Below are positions 1-6,558 of a DNA stretch of 28,705 bases, piece by piece; the stretch's first letter is position 1, and every line of letters starts with the position of its first letter. The stretch spans positions 1 through 28,705 of IMG/VR virus record IMGVR_UViG_3300030107_000708. One strand, 5' to 3'. This stretch comes from a virus. The translations under genes and the position numbers were made by a program. Under the pieces are notes generated by a model, which saw nothing but the letters and a program-made list of their open reading frames with translations, was not told the origin of the DNA and ran no database searches.

Positions 1-23
1 GTTCATGTAGAGGAGATATAAAC

Positions 24-395
24 ATGGCAAAATATTCAACTGAGTTCAAGCATAAAGTATGTCAATATTATGAGCATCATACTCTTGCACAAACTAAACA
101 AAAGTTTGGGGTAAACTCTGACCCTACCATATGTGGGTGGAGAGCCAAGCTTGGGTATAAGAACAAGTTTTATGGCCGCAATATGTATACTGAAGGTATG
201 CAACCTGCCTTGAAGAAACGTCAGCAAAGGGATTTCATGGTCACGAAAATGGATAATGCTTTTCTGCTAGCTGAGTTAACTGATTTAAAGAATGAACTCA
301 AGGATAAAGACTTGGATAGTCTGTGGCTAAAAAAGAAACTAATAGACATAAAAGGTGCTATTAAAACGATACAATATATAGCAGAGGAGGACTAA
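24..395 (+). CDS. Small helix-turn-helix protein (transposase OrfA-like HTH)
   Basis: A 123-residue basic protein. Residues 1-45 read like the helix-turn-helix domain found at the start of IS3-type OrfA proteins (YSTEFKHKV, then a helix, then KFGVNSDPTICGWRAKLG). The C-terminal half (about 75-118) is charged and probably helical or coiled coil. There is no DDE nuclease domain and no inverted repeats were seen around it, so this is more likely a phage DNA-binding protein or regulator than an active transposase. AGGAGAT at 11-17 is a good ribosome-binding site for the ATG at 24. The TAA stop shares its last base with the next ATG, which suggests one operon with the following genes. The HTH fold is an inference from pattern; the target is unknown. 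Confidence 0.7.
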   Translation: MAKYSTEFKHKVCQYYEHHTLAQTKQKFGVNSDPTICGWRAKLGYKNKFYGRNMYTEGMQPALKKRQQRDFMVTKMDNAFLLAELTDLKNELKDKDLDSLWLKKKLIDIKGAIKTIQYIAEED

Positions 396-886
396 TGAAT
401 ATATTTGCATTTGACAAGTGTCCGATGCGGTCAGCTCTGTGGTTGGATGACATTCGTAAGAACAAGATGATACTTGAGTCTGCACAAATGTTGTCCACCG
501 CAGTGAGGGCTTTGTGTCCTGACACTACACTTGAAGTCTACAAAACTGCATACTTAAATCACCCATGCAGTAAGTGGGCAAGACAGTCTCGTGCTAACTT
601 CCAGTGGCTACTACACCACATGAGTTGGCTATACAATCAGAAATCTGGAGACCACAAGTCTGCCAGACTGATACCTGAGTTCCAAAAGTATGTAGATGAT
701 GGAGATTTTCCAGATGAGTACTTGACACCGTTTGCAAACTGTGCTAGGAATTTAGAACGTGGAGTTGATTATTCAAATATAGATGATGTGCATCAAGCAT
801 ATCGAATGTACATGAATGATCGTTGGAAAGAACGTAACATCACCTTGACATGGCGTTGGGGTGAGGAGCCAGATTGGAGGTCTTAA
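395..886 (+). CDS. Conserved phage protein of unknown function
   Basis: A 163-residue protein starting MNIFAFDKCP. It belongs by pattern to a phage family with a start of the form MNIFxxDxxP followed by a conserved helix (MILESAQMLSTA, residues 26-37), a block of the form HPCxxWxRQSxxNFxWL near residue 60, and a C-terminal segment ending in W-rich sequence (TLTWRWGEEPDW). No catalytic motif is certain, although the conserved His, Cys, Trp and Arg residues suggest an enzyme or nucleic-acid-binding protein. GAGGAGG at 384-390 precedes the start, and the gene is coupled to the HTH gene upstream by a one-base stop/start overlap. I recognise the family but know no demonstrated function. Confidence 0.7.
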   Translation: MNIFAFDKCPMRSALWLDDIRKNKMILESAQMLSTAVRALCPDTTLEVYKTAYLNHPCSKWARQSRANFQWLLHHMSWLYNQKSGDHKSARLIPEFQKYVDDGDFPDEYLTPFANCARNLERGVDYSNIDDVHQAYRMYMNDRWKERNITLTWRWGEEPDWRS

Positions 887-887
887 T

Positions 888-2546
888 ATGGCAAATTACA
901 CACTCGTTCCAGTAAATACTGATGAGATTAGAAATCATTATGGTGATGATATATGTGACAGGCTTGTACCATATCAACCACACCTGTTTGATAATCTTAT
1001 GTGGGGTAGTGACAATGGTAAACCCACACTCGTTGGTGGTAACGTACAGCTATCTGACGGTAGTATGTACTACTTGGTTACACCAGAGAAGTATGGTTTC
1101 GTAGTCAAGAAACAGTATCGTGAAGATCCTAATGAGTCTGACCCTGTGCTTCGTGCATGGGGTGACTATGATGGTGTATTGTTTTCAGCTAGTGATCACA
1201 TACTACAAGATTGGTTTATGGACATTATCAATCAGACTGATATATCTTATCAAGGTGATAAGTTATTTACCAGTGATGCCTTCAAACCTAAGTACAGGTT
1301 ACGTGCATTCAACTGTAGACGTTCACAACAGTACACAGGTAAGATCACCTTGTATAAATCACACAAGGATTTAGATGATGATCGTGAGACTGCTATGCGA
1401 CCTGCTCGTGCTATCAAACTTATGTTTCCTGAGTTCGATCACAATACACTCAATGAGATTACTGATGCGTACCTACAGAAGTTTGCACCACGTAAGCTAG
1501 TACTCCATACCTCTGAGTCTCCAGATGACTTCAAGCTTGCATACTCTGGTGAGCAGTCTAACAGTGAGAACATCCAGACTAGCTACAAGAGAAAGCATAT
1601 GTCTCACAGCTGTATGCGGTATGAGTTCTCTAACTTACCTCAGCACCCTGTCGAGGCTTATGCCAGTGGTGACTTCAAGATTATCTATGTACTAGATCAA
1701 GATGGTCTGGTATGTAGTAGGTGTGTGGTTGCTATAAATACTGATGTTATTGGTAATGCACCACAAGCTGGCCCGATCTATGGTGTATCCGAGCAGTCTA
1801 TTGACATGATTAACAACCACCTAACTGATGTTATGAATGCAATACAGGCAGGTAGTGCTGACTGGTCTGGTGCTAGGTTGTGTAGGATACCTTACCCTGA
1901 CGGTGAGGGTTTCGTTGCACCTTACCTAGACATATGCCCACAAGCACTGACTGATAACGGTGAGTATCTTGTTGTAGATAGTTACGGTGAGATTGATGCC
2001 AGTTGTTACAGTGGTATACTTGGTGGCTATGAGTATCAATGTCACCATTGTGAAGAGGGTCTCAGTAATGATGAGTCTTACTTCTCAGAGCACACAGAAG
2101 AATACTACTGTGAGTCCTGCTACTATGAGGAGCATATCTACTGTGACTATGCAGGAGTAGATGTACACAGAGATGATACTACTACGGTATACATCATGGG
2201 TGGTAGTGGTCACAGTTATACTGAGTTGGTAGCTACCAGTGTCATCGAGTACGGTGATGACTTTATCTACTGCGATACTGACGGTGAGTATTGGGATAAC
2301 GATAGTGCTGTATACATTGAGTCACAAGATATCTGGTGTGACCCAATCAATCTTAAGGCTGATTACTTTGAGTGTGACTGGACTAACGAGTGGTATCACA
2401 ATGACGAGATGTGTAGAACAATTGACGGTGAGAAGGTGTGTAAGCAAGCACTGGATGACCATGATGACGATTGGTCTTACAATGAGGCCGATGGATGTTA
2501 TTATATAACTGAAATACTTAATGAAATTAATAAAGAGGAGCTATAA
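888..2546 (+). CDS. Large Cys/Asp/Tyr-rich phage protein with zinc-ribbon-like C-terminus
   Basis: A 552-residue protein of unknown function. The ATG at 888 is chosen over an in-frame ATG at 861 because GGAGG at 876-880 lies seven bases before it and because 861 would lie inside the preceding gene. Around residue 240 there is a conserved phage module (SCMRYEF, then HPVEAYASGD, then IIYVLDQDGLVCSRCVV, ending GPIYG). From about residue 380 onward the protein becomes very rich in Tyr, Asp, Glu and Cys. It contains a C-x2-C, x19, C-x2-C arrangement that looks like a zinc ribbon, followed by several 25-30 residue modules containing a Cys-Asp step and Gly-Glu turns. Zinc binding is inferred. The TAA overlaps the next ATG by one base, coupling it to the peptidase gene. 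Confidence 0.75.
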   Translation: MANYTLVPVNTDEIRNHYGDDICDRLVPYQPHLFDNLMWGSDNGKPTLVGGNVQLSDGSMYYLVTPEKYGFVVKKQYREDPNESDPVLRAWGDYDGVLFSASDHILQDWFMDIINQTDISYQGDKLFTSDAFKPKYRLRAFNCRRSQQYTGKITLYKSHKDLDDDRETAMRPARAIKLMFPEFDHNTLNEITDAYLQKFAPRKLVLHTSESPDDFKLAYSGEQSNSENIQTSYKRKHMSHSCMRYEFSNLPQHPVEAYASGDFKIIYVLDQDGLVCSRCVVAINTDVIGNAPQAGPIYGVSEQSIDMINNHLTDVMNAIQAGSADWSGARLCRIPYPDGEGFVAPYLDICPQALTDNGEYLVVDSYGEIDASCYSGILGGYEYQCHHCEEGLSNDESYFSEHTEEYYCESCYYEEHIYCDYAGVDVHRDDTTTVYIMGGSGHSYTELVATSVIEYGDDFIYCDTDGEYWDNDSAVYIESQDIWCDPINLKADYFECDWTNEWYHNDEMCRTIDGEKVCKQALDDHDDDWSYNEADGCYYITEILNEINKEEL

Positions 2547-3526
2547 TGTATAGTATAATAGAAATGTTGGGGTACATGAGACCCCAAGGATCAATCACAC
2601 AAAAATTATTTTGTGAACGATTTATTGAACCAACCTTTGGCGTACCTGATGAGCATGGTAATTACATCTTGCAGATAGGTCATAAACCTAAGCTATGTTT
2701 TACTGCACACCATGACACTGTGCATAAACAAGCAGGTATACAAAAGCTAGTTGTTACTAATGATGTAGTAACTGTGGCTGACCCCAAAGTATCTAGCTGT
2801 CTAGGTGCTGACTGTACCTCTGGTGTATATGTCATACTCTGCATGATTGAAGCAGGTATTGAGGGTACGTATGTTATTCATTCGGCTGAGGAGATTGGCT
2901 GTCAGGGTAGTAGTGAGTTAATCAAAGACTACCCGATGTGGCTTACCTACACCAAGGCTGTAATATCTTTTGACAGGTACGGTGACAACTCTGTGATCAC
3001 ACACCAGATGGGCTTTCGTACTGCATCAGATGCCTTTGCTAATTCATTTGCAGATGCACTCAATATGCCACAGCTCAAGCCTGATACTGGTGGTTCATAC
3101 ACTGACAGCAATGAGTATGCTGAGATTGTATCTGAGTGTACTAACATCAGCGTTGGTTACTACAGTCAACACAGTACCACTGAGTCACAGGACTTAGCCT
3201 ACTTAGAGAAGCTAGTGTATGCATTGGAGAATGCTGACTGGTCTAAGCTAGTGTTTGAGCGTGATCCAAGTATTATTGAGAACCTTAACAGAGGTAGTCG
3301 ACTTACCTACAGCTCAGATTATTGTTACGGTTATGACGACAGTAGTATCTATCAAGGTAGTATGGATAACGTAGGTCAACTGTTTGAGATTGTCGCAGAT
3401 AATACCTATGCTGTCGCTGAGTTACTAGACTCTTTAGGTATGACACCGTTAGACTTAATGGAGGAGTGTAATATAGATGATGCTAACTTGTATACTAAAA
3501 TATCTAATACTAGATATAGTATGTGA
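2546..3526 (+). CDS. M20/M28-type zinc metallopeptidase (aminopeptidase-like)
   Basis: A 326-residue cytosolic-looking protein with no signal peptide. The two-metal aminopeptidase/deacylase active site appears complete: H55-x-D57 in the motif AHHDTV, bridging Asp89 in CLGADCTSG, the general-base/metal pair E115-E116 in HSAEEIG, Asp143 in SFDRYGD, and His209 in YYSQHSTTE. This ligand order is that of M20/M28/M42 peptidases, which remove N-terminal amino acids or cleave small amide bonds. The insert between Asp143 and His209 is short, so a large dimerisation domain seems absent. It sits last in the 24-3526 operon, coupled to the Cys-rich protein. Substrate is unknown; roles in peptide recycling, modification removal or host interference are all possible. 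Confidence 0.85.
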   Translation: MYSIIEMLGYMRPQGSITQKLFCERFIEPTFGVPDEHGNYILQIGHKPKLCFTAHHDTVHKQAGIQKLVVTNDVVTVADPKVSSCLGADCTSGVYVILCMIEAGIEGTYVIHSAEEIGCQGSSELIKDYPMWLTYTKAVISFDRYGDNSVITHQMGFRTASDAFANSFADALNMPQLKPDTGGSYTDSNEYAEIVSECTNISVGYYSQHSTTESQDLAYLEKLVYALENADWSKLVFERDPSIIENLNRGSRLTYSSDYCYGYDDSSIYQGSMDNVGQLFEIVADNTYAVAELLDSLGMTPLDLMEECNIDDANLYTKISNTRYSM

Positions 3527-3537
3527 CACTGTGTCAC
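3523..3537. promoter_or_regulatory. Perfect 15-base palindrome, possible operator
   Basis: GTGACAC-T-GTGTCAC is a perfect 7-base inverted repeat around one central base. It overlaps the stop codon of the peptidase gene and ends two bases before a possible -35 box. It has no following T-run, so it is a poor terminator. Its size and position fit the binding site of a dimeric repressor or activator controlling the integrase transcript. No binding protein is identified. Confidence 0.45.
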
Positions 3538-3539
3538 GC

Positions 3540-3568
3540 TTGACTAAGATATGATTTGCATATATGTA
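3540..3568 (+). promoter_or_regulatory. Possible sigma70-like promoter upstream of integrase
   Basis: TTGACT at 3540-3545 and TATGTA at 3563-3568 are separated by 17 bases in an AT-rich stretch. The -35 is close to consensus; the -10 is weak. The pair lies between the 15-base palindrome and the long dyad, at the only sizeable gap before the integrase, which supports a promoter here. This is inference from matching only. Confidence 0.3.
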
Positions 3569-3569
3569 T

Positions 3570-3644
3570 TACTTAAAGTATAACTATAGGTATTTAATAA
3601 TTATAATTAAAAGTTATTAGATACTTTAAGTTATACTTTAAGTA
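3570..3644 (+). repeat. 75-base dyad: long imperfect hairpin
   Basis: Positions 3570-3602 pair with 3612-3644 around a 9-base loop. Of 33 positions, 28 are Watson-Crick, 3 are G-T and 2 are mismatches (3586/3628 and 3587/3627). The outer 16 positions are perfect. The right arm also holds a tandem 12-base repeat (ATACTTTAAGTT then ATACTTTAAGTA, 3621-3644). All three wobble pairs are G-U in plus-strand RNA and would be A-C mismatches in minus-strand RNA, which favours a role in the plus-strand transcript. The base of the stem abuts the ribosome-binding site of the leader ORF. It could be an RNase III site, a translation switch, or a recombinase-binding site next to the integrase. Confidence 0.6.
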
Positions 3645-3656
3645 GGAAAGGATAAC

Positions 3657-3722
3657 ATGGAAGTATACCAAAAACCTGACGACTCACATGATGATTGCAC
3701 ACACTGGATAGGAAAGATATGA
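3657..3722 (+). CDS. 21-residue leader ORF coupled to integrase
   Basis: ATG at 3657 opens a 21-codon frame beginning MEVYQKPDD and ending TGA at 3720-3722. A good ribosome-binding site (TAGGAAAGG, 3643-3651) lies directly at the foot of the long hairpin. Its end overlaps the preferred integrase ATG (3719) in an ATGA arrangement, so translation of the leader could deliver ribosomes to the integrase start. The peptide has no recognised domain. Whether the peptide itself matters is unknown. Confidence 0.45.
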   Translation: MEVYQKPDDSHDDCTHWIGKI

Positions 3723-4603
3723 AACTAAAAGATGCTATGAATAAATACTTTAGAACAAGACAGTTTAGCTCTCTGTCTAGATCCTCTCAACTAAACTATG
3801 AGTATGCTCTAGCATCTATCTGTCGTATGTCTGTTATGGGCAAGACACTTGGCAACGTTAACATCAAGAAGATTAATCCTGCTATGTGTCTGGAGATATA
3901 CGATACAGTAGAACTGGGAACCTCAACAGCAAACGCAAACCATATTGCTAGAGTGTTCTCAGTTCTTATGAATTTTCTAATCTCAATAGATGAGATACCA
4001 AACAACCCGATGGCTAGAGTCAAGAAGAGATCAAGCGAACCTCGATCTGTGATATGGACACATGACCAAGTGATGTCTTTTCTTGACACTGCCTTCGGTA
4101 ATTTTGAGTGGAGAAACATAGGGCTAATTGTTCTCATGTGTTATGAGTGGGGACAGAGACCAATAGACATTCGTAACTTGACTTGGGAATCAGTTGACTT
4201 AGAACAAGGTAAAGTTACAATCACTCAAAGTAAACGTGGTGCTACCGTTGAACTACCAATACCTGACAACTTATTAGAAATGCTAACTGAACAGAAAAAG
4301 GATTGGGACTTTCAAGAATATGTAGTACCTCATCACAGGACACAGGACAGTGCCTACAGACCGCTAACAGTATCCCAGATGACCTCCCTGCTTGGAGAAG
4401 TTAAGGCTACTGTAGGACTTCCTGATGACCTGCGAGTTGGTGACTTGAGAAAGACTGCGATAGTACAGATGATAGAAAGTGGGGTAGATCACTTAGCTAT
4501 TCAGTCTGTCTCTGGTCACAAGAGTGTATCAAGTTTAAATCCATATAATAAATTTAGTTTAAAGACAGCACAATCTGCTTTGGAAAGGAGACAAAGACAA
4601 TGA
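3719..4603 (+). CDS. int: Tyrosine recombinase / phage integrase
   Basis: A 294-residue protein. Residues 1-100 form the helical core-binding (SAM-like) domain. The catalytic domain carries Arg147 (GQRPIDIRNLTW), Lys172 (TQSKRGA), Arg244 in GDLRKT, His267 in VSGHKS and nucleophile Tyr276 (NPYNKF). The usual first His of the HxxR box is Gly241 here. I chose the ATG at 3719 because it overlaps the leader ORF stop; an in-frame ATG eight codons earlier (3695) lies inside the leader ORF and lacks a ribosome-binding site. The enzyme would catalyse site-specific insertion or excision of phage DNA. No tRNA gene or obvious attachment core is seen nearby; the 3570-3644 dyad is the best candidate binding region. 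TGA overlaps the next ATG. Confidence 0.92.
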   Translation: MKLKDAMNKYFRTRQFSSLSRSSQLNYEYALASICRMSVMGKTLGNVNIKKINPAMCLEIYDTVELGTSTANANHIARVFSVLMNFLISIDEIPNNPMARVKKRSSEPRSVIWTHDQVMSFLDTAFGNFEWRNIGLIVLMCYEWGQRPIDIRNLTWESVDLEQGKVTITQSKRGATVELPIPDNLLEMLTEQKKDWDFQEYVVPHHRTQDSAYRPLTVSQMTSLLGEVKATVGLPDDLRVGDLRKTAIVQMIESGVDHLAIQSVSGHKSVSSLNPYNKFSLKTAQSALERRQRQ

Positions 4604-4920
4604 AACTATATAGAAACAGCAATGGTGTATGGGCAGGAACACAAGCCGATGCACGTAAAATGTGTGGCAAAGCTTACACTCCTGTCGATGTACCAGTAGA
4701 CAAACCTAGATTGTTAATGTTTCTCAATGCCAATAAGGTAGGTGGTGGGGCTATTGTAGATAGTCAAGACATTACAAGTGAAGCTACCGAACTTAACAAG
4801 GGTGCTATGTCATGGATCATGTGGAGTTACGATTGTATGTGCAGAGGGCAGTATGAAGATGCAAAAGAACTGCTACGTAAGGGATTAGAGTTAGCAAGAA
4901 AGGAAAGGACTGATGGATGA
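4600..4920 (+). CDS. Small conserved phage protein, unknown
   Basis: A 106-residue protein beginning MKLYRNSNGVWAGTQADARK. The ATG overlaps the integrase stop (ATGA) and an AAGGAG site lies inside the end of the integrase gene, so the two are probably co-translated. The start has the pattern seen in small phage proteins that pass from a short beta segment (LYRNSNGVWAGTQ) into a helix; the C-terminal 40 residues look helical and charged. No catalytic or metal-binding motif is visible. Being coupled to the integrase it might be an accessory such as an excision or control factor, but nothing in the sequence proves this. Confidence 0.6.
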   Translation: MKLYRNSNGVWAGTQADARKMCGKAYTPVDVPVDKPRLLMFLNANKVGGGAIVDSQDITSEATELNKGAMSWIMWSYDCMCRGQYEDAKELLRKGLELARKERTDG

Positions 4921-5065
4921 TTATAAAATAAGACCTCGCTCTGAAGTCGAAGAGCTTGTAACTAAATTTATTGTTGATAATAAAATACATGCACAATATG
5001 GCAAAGATACGGAAGGTCTTTTCATAGTGCAGTTTTTAGTAGAGGAGAGGACTGATGCAAAATAG
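4913..5065 (+). CDS. 50-residue protein, unknown
   Basis: A short frame starting MDDYKIRPRSEVEELVTKF and ending TAG at 5063-5065. It starts inside the end of the previous gene after AAGGAAAGG and overlaps the next gene by 11 bases, the same packing as its neighbours, which is the main reason to believe it. The peptide is charged and mostly helical (SEVEELVTKFIVD). It has no recognised domain. Confidence 0.5.
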   Translation: MDDYKIRPRSEVEELVTKFIVDNKIHAQYGKDTEGLFIVQFLVEERTDAK

Positions 5066-5414
5066 TGTAACAACAAACAAATCACTTGGCTTTACTGATA
5101 ATCAGTGGGGTCAACTCATAGAAAGTAATGGACTGCTACTCATGTGGTTTATCGAGTGGAACAAAGGCGACAGACAGGACGCAAACATGCTAGAGTTTTT
5201 TACCAGACAGTATAATCAATCAGCAGGGTGTGACCCTTGGCATATGAAGGATGCTAAGATCTCACTCGATGGTAAGTTTGTATCTGAAGGTGACGATGAT
5301 CTGGAGCCATACTTCCTGATCAATACTAATGATGGTGTAGGATATATCTATCCCTATGCCTTTGTAGCACTGCCTAAGAAGTCAGGTGGTCATCACATAG
5401 TGAGGATGGATTAA
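5055..5414 (+). CDS. Hypothetical phage protein
   Basis: A 119-residue acidic protein beginning MQNSVTTNKSLGFTDNQWGQ. A strong ribosome-binding site (GAGGAGAGG, about 5042-5050) precedes the ATG. The sequence is rich in aromatic and acidic residues, with a C-terminal segment that reads as beta strands (DGVGYIYPYAFVALPKK). No known motif is recognised. The TAA shares a base with the next ATG, so it belongs to the same translationally coupled chain of small genes. Confidence 0.6.
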   Translation: MQNSVTTNKSLGFTDNQWGQLIESNGLLLMWFIEWNKGDRQDANMLEFFTRQYNQSAGCDPWHMKDAKISLDGKFVSEGDDDLEPYFLINTNDGVGYIYPYAFVALPKKSGGHHIVRMD

Positions 5415-5605
5415 TGATAATTAATGAGACAAACAAACAGATGATACGAGAGATTGTAGTGGAACTGTTTAAAGAAATAACAGATCCCAATAATAAAAAC
5501 AACGAAGTGTTTCATTTAGAACAACACCTACACGATATCATAAGTGATAAGGTTGATAAGTACGAAGTAAATGTTTATGGTGTATCATTACAGGAGAGAT
5601 TATAG
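5414..5605 (+). CDS. 63-residue hypothetical protein
   Basis: A small protein beginning MIINETNKQMIREIVVELFKE, predicted mostly helical and charged. It is coupled to the preceding gene by a one-base stop/start overlap and followed at once by another short gene. No motif is recognised; its reality rests on gene packing and on an open frame in the same direction. Confidence 0.5.
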   Translation: MIINETNKQMIREIVVELFKEITDPNNKNNEVFHLEQHLHDIISDKVDKYEVNVYGVSLQERL

Positions 5606-5776
5606 ATGATGTGGATATTAGTATGGATGCAACTTGTAACTAATCAAGGAGTTGATTACTACCAGTTAGGATCTTATGGTAAGAAAGAAGAGTGCCAGTT
5701 GGCATTGAAAGAAGCGGTGGTGTTAGTCAACCACAGCTCAGAAACACTAGCTTGTTTGGAGGTAGATACAAGATGA
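5606..5776 (+). CDS. 56-residue protein with hydrophobic N-terminus and two Cys
   Basis: A short frame starting MMWILVWMQLVTNQG and ending TGA at 5774-5776. AGGAGAG at 5592-5598 precedes it and the stop overlaps the next ATG (ATGA). It has a short hydrophobic start, Cys30 within KKEECQLALKEA and Cys50 in LACLEV. The layout resembles that of the gene at 6000-6251 (aromatic-hydrophobic start, one Cys about 30 residues in, a final Cys-Leu pair), so the two may be distant relatives. The hydrophobic start is too short for a clear signal peptide. Confidence 0.55.
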   Translation: MMWILVWMQLVTNQGVDYYQLGSYGKKEECQLALKEAVVLVNHSSETLACLEVDTR

Positions 5777-6003
5777 TTGATGTGGAAATGTGGGCTATTA
5801 AAGATACAGCAAAAAATAAATTAGTAACAGCTAAATGGGGTAGAAGTACATGGAAACGTAAGGTAAATCCCGGCAGTGTCAATATCTCAGGGTACTCAAA
5901 GTATAATTGGGACATGTCAAAACAACCTTGGGTTAGAACAGAGTGTCCAGAATACAAGATGTTAAAGCCTATTAAAATTAGAGTGATGGAAATAGAAGAA
6001 TGA
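5773..6003 (+). CDS. 76-residue basic hypothetical protein
   Basis: Starts MIDVEMWAIKDTAKNKLV. The ATG at 5773 is preferred over an in-frame ATG 27 codons earlier (5692), which would overlap most of the previous gene. GGAGG near 5758-5762 lies at suitable spacing. The protein is basic with many Lys and Trp (KWGRSTWKRK), which may mean nucleic-acid binding, but no domain is recognised. TGA overlaps the next ATG. Confidence 0.55.
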   Translation: MIDVEMWAIKDTAKNKLVTAKWGRSTWKRKVNPGSVNISGYSKYNWDMSKQPWVRTECPEYKMLKPIKIRVMEIEE

Positions 6004-6251
6004 ACTGGGTAATATTAGTGACCTTAACTGTGGGTAATCCTTTCATTGTCTTTAATAAATCTTTTGAACATGAGGATGCTTGCGTAAGTTATGTCAATAG
6101 CCCTGACAATTATGATACACTTGCGATAGAAATAATTGCAGTGGCAGGTTTCAACGATCCTGTTACAGGCATAGTTTGTCTGCCAGAAAATACAGTAGAT
6201 AGAAGGAGAGAGGGGAATGACAGACCAATGGCATATAGAAAGTTGGGATGA
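6000..6251 (+). CDS. 83-residue hypothetical protein, possible relative of 5606-5776
   Basis: Begins MNWVILVTLTVGNPFIVFNK. It overlaps the previous stop by four bases. Cys28 follows a short acidic helix (SFEHEDACVSYV) and a second Cys sits in GIVCLPEN, echoing the protein at 5606-5776. Its last 35 bases overlap the next frame, so the C-terminal tail (RRREGNDRP) may be only loosely constrained. Function unknown. Confidence 0.55.
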   Translation: MNWVILVTLTVGNPFIVFNKSFEHEDACVSYVNSPDNYDTLAIEIIAVAGFNDPVTGIVCLPENTVDRRREGNDRPMAYRKLG

Positions 6252-6558
6252 AGAAATGTATATGCACTATAAAAAACGATGGATGAAAGGAATAACTATG
6301 AAGTATGCAGTGCTAATTAATGTAGATGGGGACATGATATACGTACCAGAAGATACAAAAGTCTCTTCTAACAACCCAAAACCTAAGTTGTTTGATACTT
6401 ATGAAGATGCTGTAGCTGAACAAAAAAATTGGAATACTGGTATTATTGTTGAGTATACTGACGACAGACAATATAAAAATTCAATACGTGAAATGACAGA
6501 CGATGAAAGGTTACGTGCAATGCACAGAAGTAAGATGAACAAAAGGACAAACTCATGA
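6217..6558 (+). CDS. 113-residue hypothetical protein with alternative start at 6298
   Basis: An open frame from MTDQWHIESWDEEMY with a purine-rich ribosome-binding site (GGAGAGAGGGGA). A second in-frame ATG at 6298 (MKYAVLINVDGDMIYVPED) has its own AAAGGAA site at 6286-6292 and begins what looks like the compact beta-rich core of the protein. The first 27 residues are Trp- and acid-rich and read like a separate small peptide joined in frame. Either two starts are used or two genes have fused. No function is recognised. The stop overlaps the next ATG. Confidence 0.55.
   Translation: MTDQWHIESWDEEMYMHYKKRWMKGITMKYAVLINVDGDMIYVPEDTKVSSNNPKPKLFDTYEDAVAEQKNWNTGIIVEYTDDRQYKNSIREMTDDERLRAMHRSKMNKRTNS

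Noticed and set aside
1-23. End of an upstream gene (TAG at 8-10)
   Set aside because: Too short to identify; only the ribosome-binding site of the first gene can be supported.
24-395. Insertion sequence
   Set aside because: Only an HTH resembling OrfA is present. No DDE domain, terminal inverted repeats or target duplication were seen, and the gene is coupled to phage genes.
2705-2726. Second copy of the GTGACAC palindrome within the peptidase gene (TGACACTGTGCAT)
   Set aside because: It is imperfect and encodes the conserved active-site residues His-Asp-Thr-Val-His, so chance from coding is enough.
3570-3644. Protelomerase-type telomere site
   Set aside because: The dyad is imperfect and the neighbouring recombinase is a normal-sized integrase of 294 residues rather than a larger protelomerase. 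Kept only as a remote alternative.
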